Below are positions 59,856-64,000 of a DNA stretch of 64,000 nt, in pieces (positions within the stretch are counted from its first letter, which is position 1; the number at the start of each line of letters is the position of its first letter). The DNA is from Taenia hydatigena. Taxonomy: Eukaryota; Platyhelminthes; Cestoda; Cyclophyllidea; Taeniidae. Position numbers and translations under genes: made by a program. Location of the stretch: positions 21,672 to 85,671 of the forward strand of contig JADWOT020000180.1 in the NCBI GenBank assembly GCA_036345935.2. Direction: 5' to 3'. The notes beneath the pieces are model-generated. The model was not told the origin of the DNA. It ran no database searches and saw only the letters and a list, made by a program, of their open reading frames with translations.

Positions 59856-60614
59856 ATAAAATGGGTAGACGTACACCTGTGCAGGATGCTTTTCCTACCA
59901 AACAAGTAGGAATGCATTTGTTATTTTGATTATGCAAGTCAGTATTACAATAAAGAAGAGAGTTACGTTAGTGACCTTAATTCGGAAGAGTTTCCTGCTG
60001 ATGTACAAGCTCCGACTAGCTGTTTGATCACCAAGCCGTGTCGTTGCACAAGACTGTTGCCATGCCGGATGAGACGCTGCGAATTCGACTTGCCAGTACT
60101 GCATTCCGCCTCCCCCACCCGTCTCTGCTTGGACGTGTCTATGGATGTCCCAAACTTTTCAAACCAGTGGATTCCATTCTTAGGAACAGCAGGTGGCATC
60201 ACACTGAGCCTGCGTGAATGGTCCGAGGACGGTAGAGGAGGAAGAGGAAGGATGCAGCTGAGCGACTATGACTGCGTCATTTTATATCTTGATTAACCGG
60301 ATTTTGAACATCGGGATTGTGGACACCTGAATGCCCTAGCCAATGTCCTCACGTCAAAGCAAACGCTTGTTGTGACGGGCTCGATGTGGCGAACCTCAGA
60401 TCTCCATCCAAACTTGGACTGCATACAAAAGATATTCGAGGCCCTGGGTGGCTTCGACTTTCACCCTTTTTCCATCTTACCTGATAGTTGTCGCATTTGG
60501 TGCAACAGGCGGCAAAACAATTGGACGATCAATTTGGTAGAGATGGTACAGCGGGCCTGTGTCCATGTCATATGGAGGAGAAGTAGAGCTTTACACGGTT
60601 TAGCTTGTTTGTGA
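59856..60614 (+). pseudogene. Broken copy of the 252-codon frame
   Basis: Same 759-bp length as 2011-2769. The start is ATA, an in-frame TAG lies near 59,907 and a TAA at 60,292-60,294 replaces a cysteine codon. Segments SDYDCVILYLD, ALTSKQTLVVTGSMW and NNWTINLVEMVQ are retained. It is dead as a protein in this form. Confidence 0.55.
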
Positions 60615-62839
60615 TTAGTCAGTCCATGACGGCATTCGATAAAGTGCTTACAAGCTTTCAAAATAAATGTTGTGCAATGATGCTTGAAAAGACCTACACT
60701 TTTATGAATGCAGTGGTTGGCTTTGGAACAAAATAAAAGTGCTTTGGAACTGTAGAGCCGTAGGCAATTTATTAGCTTGGTGCTACTATCTTTTTGAAGG
60801 CGCCCTTGTAGGCTATAACGGTACCTTCATCTCTCAGCACTTAACCATTGCGTGTGAGGTTAGAATTTCCCAAATACTAATAATTTTAAAATGCAACTTT
60901 GATGCAGCAAAGGCAGTTTGCTTACACTATGTGACTTTACTAGTCGGTCAGAAATGATGCTTGGTTTCGCGATTAAATATACCTGACTTCATCTGCCTTC
61001 CTGAGGACCGCATAATCACACGCGTGGCATCTGGTTATGTGCACTCGCAGACACCAAGACGCACTTTTCTTGCCTCGATATTCGCTGCTAACCTTTAAAC
61101 ACCGATTTTGAATTATGAATTTGCTCACCGCTTTGCAACGGCCGGTATACACGCCGAGTGCACGTTTAAGAAAGCGTTGATTTTGCTTTCTAATGACTAA
61201 CTTTACGATCGCCAAATGTTGTTTAGATGATTTGGCATCAACTTGAGACCAGCGAGCGTTACGAGTTATGATCCGCAGTGGTAACCAAAATCAGGTATCA
61301 GCTCTGGACCAAAGCTAAACTTATATTGCGTGAGTGACATTGAGATGCAAAAGGTGGCGCATAGTTTAGACCCTTTGATATTTGAGCCCTTGTATTTTGC
61401 ACACCTTTGAGCATTCTGTATCGAAATCCAACTGTTTAACAAGATGTGGCCCATTCGTTTTGGTCTCTTGTGCTCTGCACTTCCTTTTGGAATCACAGAG
61501 GGCATAGGTGAGGTAGGTTTAAGTACCTCAGAGTGACGCAGTTTTGCAGGAACCTAATAAGCCTGTTAAAGTAGGTTTGCCTAATTTTCTTTTGCTTGAA
61601 ACATACTATTTTTTGCATACACGTGGCTCAACTGCCCCTGTAAGTGTTTCATGTTCCATTCGCAATTAGTTTTGAGTCCATATACTATCTTGCCACCACG
61701 GCATCACACCATCAAGAGAGCATGAGCATTGGTGGTTTAAGTGAGAGTTGGGAGTGAGATGCTCGACCACTTCGTTGCGCTATCATATTTTCTCCGTATA
61801 ATTGCCGGTAAGATGCGACGATGTTGGCAGTACCTGAATCATTTGCAGTCAAAGTCACATTTTAAAGCATGCTGGTCAGACTTAAATTAGCTGTCGGCCA
61901 TGTCGTTGAATGACTGATCAGCCAAATCACCCACCGGAACAGCCAAACTCCTACATGACCAGCAGCTCTCATGGGTTTATTCATTGGCACGCAAATTCGG
62001 CAGAAAGCGTGCTGTCTTTTCGATTTCCTCAAGGACACATGAGCATTACCATCAACACCAAGCATTAAGACTTTGTAGCACATTGTTCGGTTAAACCGAA
62101 CCATGGTCAAGTTTGTAAAATGGACAAACATTGTCAGCCTCTCAAGCAGTGGCTGTGTGTGTTCGTTTATCACAAGAATGGTGAGTTAAAACGCTGGGCA
62201 GTGTTGATGTGGGACGCTATTTTGATGAAATGGATCACTCCTTCTAGGTGTGACATATCGGTAACCTCAGAATTTATCGGAGAACAGGGAATATCTTGTA
62301 ACTGAGCGAGTGTATTGCAAGCGTAATGTGATTGCGCTTAACAATGCAATATGGCTGATAACGGCGATGGTGTACATGAAGACGATGAAGCCTACGCGCA
62401 TTTTTGTGATTGCACAGCCCTCTCACAACTATTACCTTTTAATACCAGTACTGCCCCACGTCACGAATGGGTAACAAATATTTCAACCACTGCGCTACAT
62501 TAGACTTTGCTGTATTCATTCGTTCTTTGCAGATGGTGCAAATAACGGCATCGTTTGCTGTTTCTGCAATCAGTCTATCATCTGGACAGTTTGATCCTTC
62601 ATGCGGATGAGGTGATCTGCGTCTGGGTGGATGCCAAATGGTTTGTTGTTGTATAGCTGACTATGTGGAAGGAATTAGATAATTAAATTTAGTCTCAATA
62701 TGGTTGATGTTGGAATAGCAAAGAGTTAGAAGCCGTGTAGTTCAGCAGGTTAATTGGACTTGGACCAATTCGTTACATGTTTTGGTCTGAGAGATGCTGC
62801 ATTTGACCGATCAAACAATCACAATGCCCTGTGTTAAAA

Positions 62840-64000
62840 GGGGTCAAGTTACTAGCACCAAATCCACCTTTTTGCGTCCATATCTTGTGTTTTCTTTCAT
62901 AAATTTTGTAAGGATAGTGTAGATTGCAAAGCGACAAGCAAATGCAATAGTGGACTGTATTTAAAATCTGTTTTGCAGTGGACTCAATCCCCTCAGACCG
63001 CTCCTGCTTATTTCTTTTCAGTAGAATCACAGAACAAATAGGTATGGGTCTACAAGTTGGTGTGTTTAAAATACGCCTGATTACACAATATACAGCAACC
63101 AAAGCACTTTTCTGCCTTAGCAACAGTTTTGTCCGTAAATACTACATTCACTGACATTGTTTTGACTTGATGTCCGAGTGTTATTTGACAGAAACACCTA
63201 GCTCCTTTGTAAGGTGCTTTCGATTCTACATTGCAGGTTGTTCTACGCACTTTTTTGTTATCATTTAAATACAAAATCCATCTTAAAATTGGATTTCTTT
63301 CCTTAGTGCTGTAGAATCGGAGACACGTTTAATGCGTTCATACCCATAGTGTGGCCAAGATAGATGTTCGAAACGAACTGATGATGGATTTTGACCGACT
63401 TGTAGACCGATCTCGATGTTTTGCCAGAGAGATGTCAGTAAGGTAGTGTGCTGTTTAAAGCGCGTTGAAGAAAGGAGGCTTGCTTGAGTAGACAGGTGTC
63501 GAATAAAACTCTTCTGTGCTCTTTTAGTTTTAACTGCAGATGGTGAGGCTACGGGAAAGTAACTGCCATCTGAATAAAAGCTGCCATACTTACCTACCGA
63601 CGGCTTTGAGTTGGGCTTGTGTTTACGTGGTTAGGGCTCCAATGACCACTTGATACGATATCCATTCCAAAAGAATAGTCTTTGTGAGTGGTTTACAGCT
63701 GGCCAGAGGAGACAGCCTGGTTGTGAGCCTAGAAAACTAAAGGGTTTTAGGGGCGCCAATCTGTGGCAACTGATCGCTCGTTGTTAATCGTTTCGCTGTG
63801 AAAGTATATCGGTACACATGGGATAGTACACGCAAGTATTGGGCCCTTAGATGTGGATGAGTTTTCGGTGGTCGAATCAATAGACGAAAATCCATGGATT
63901 GCGGAGACTGTAGGGTGCAAAGCTGAACTGCTGACGTGATCATTGCAGCCTCGGTGGCAACGTATCTTTTGACTTCCACATGTCAACTGCTAGCATTCAT
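62840..64000 (+). repeat. Repeat unit C, copy 3 (cut by window end)
   Basis: Matches 52,785-54,001, starting directly at the end of unit B. The first 300 bp of C seen in the other two copies are missing. It contains the acceptor-like TTATTTCTTTTCAG at 63,021. Confidence 0.8.

Larger units (their letters stand above)
58130..62830 (+). repeat. Repeat unit B, full copy
   Basis: Aligns with 360-4,480 and, at its two ends, with the deleted copy at 24,595-26,330. It carries the second copies of the RDEPL frame, the CGTCA tract and the 252-codon frame, and the acceptor at 62,532. Confidence 0.85.

Noticed and set aside
60480..60530. AFGATGGKTIG reading like a P-loop in a rival frame of the 252-codon block
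   Set aside because: The spacing is one residue short of a Walker A motif and the frame is closed soon after in both copies.
1..64000. CRISPR arrays, rRNA, bacterial operons, LTR pairs, reverse transcriptase or transposase motifs
   Set aside because: None seen on either strand. Detection was by eye, so very decayed relics could be missed.

Overview
The window looks like non-genic DNA from a eukaryote, most likely an animal. It has about two-fifths G+C by eye and CpG is not visibly depleted. I see no bacterial-style gene packing, ribosome-binding sites or operons. Many short polypyrimidine-AG 3' splice sites are present. Repeat style and composition would fit a flatworm, but no sequence here proves that. 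I recognise no intact gene of known function, no reverse transcriptase or transposase, no rRNA, no CRISPR array and no intact tRNA gene. A rough stop-codon estimate says chance alone explains nearly all open frames up to about 150 codons. Only the 252-codon frame at 2011-2769 is clearly longer than expected.

The window is mostly a mosaic of old, diverged multi-kilobase repeat units, which I found by reading the window against itself. Unit A is at about 14.1-15.9 kb (minus), 22.05-24.1, 26.9-28.2 and 57.35-58.1 kb. Unit B is at 1-4.5, 24.6-26.3, 28.2-28.8 and 58.1-62.8 kb. Unit C is at 40.1-41.4, 52.5-54.0 and 62.8-64.0 kb, with a fragment near 13.2 kb. A, B and C keep the same order, and from 57.35 kb to the window end they run almost continuously as one composite of at least 6.6 kb. 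Copies at 24.6-26.3 and 26.9-28.8 kb are internally deleted derivatives.

Unit D is at 29.7-32.1 kb (plus), 18.8-20.85 kb (minus) and, partly, 20.87-21.6 kb (plus). Unit E forms the most striking structure: 3.5-3.7 kb inverted arms (35.98-39.47 and 43.34-47.04 kb) around a 3.9 kb spacer. A further direct copy (34.37-35.97 kb) butts against the left arm at a sharp tail-to-tail junction. Smaller repeat pairs are F (32.4 and 41.5 kb) and G (7.6 kb plus, 34.1 kb minus).

Units B, D, E and G carry fossil coding-like segments shared between copies. The clearest are a 296-bp terminal-exon-like block with a conserved splice acceptor in three E copies, a 213-bp block in two D copies, a pair of linked segments (alpha and beta) in three E copies, and the 252-codon frame plus a broken copy in B. 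My hand counts of substitutions give at most weak evidence of selection, so I call these decayed exons rather than working genes. Whether the units are segmental duplications of an extinct multi-exon gene family or an intron-bearing mobile element is open.

Other features are a degraded tRNA-Ser(AGA) relic at 8311-8389 (minus), several perfect palindromes and hairpins, and a purine/pyrimidine strand-biased zone at 16.4-20.5 kb. The stretches in between show no structure I can identify.
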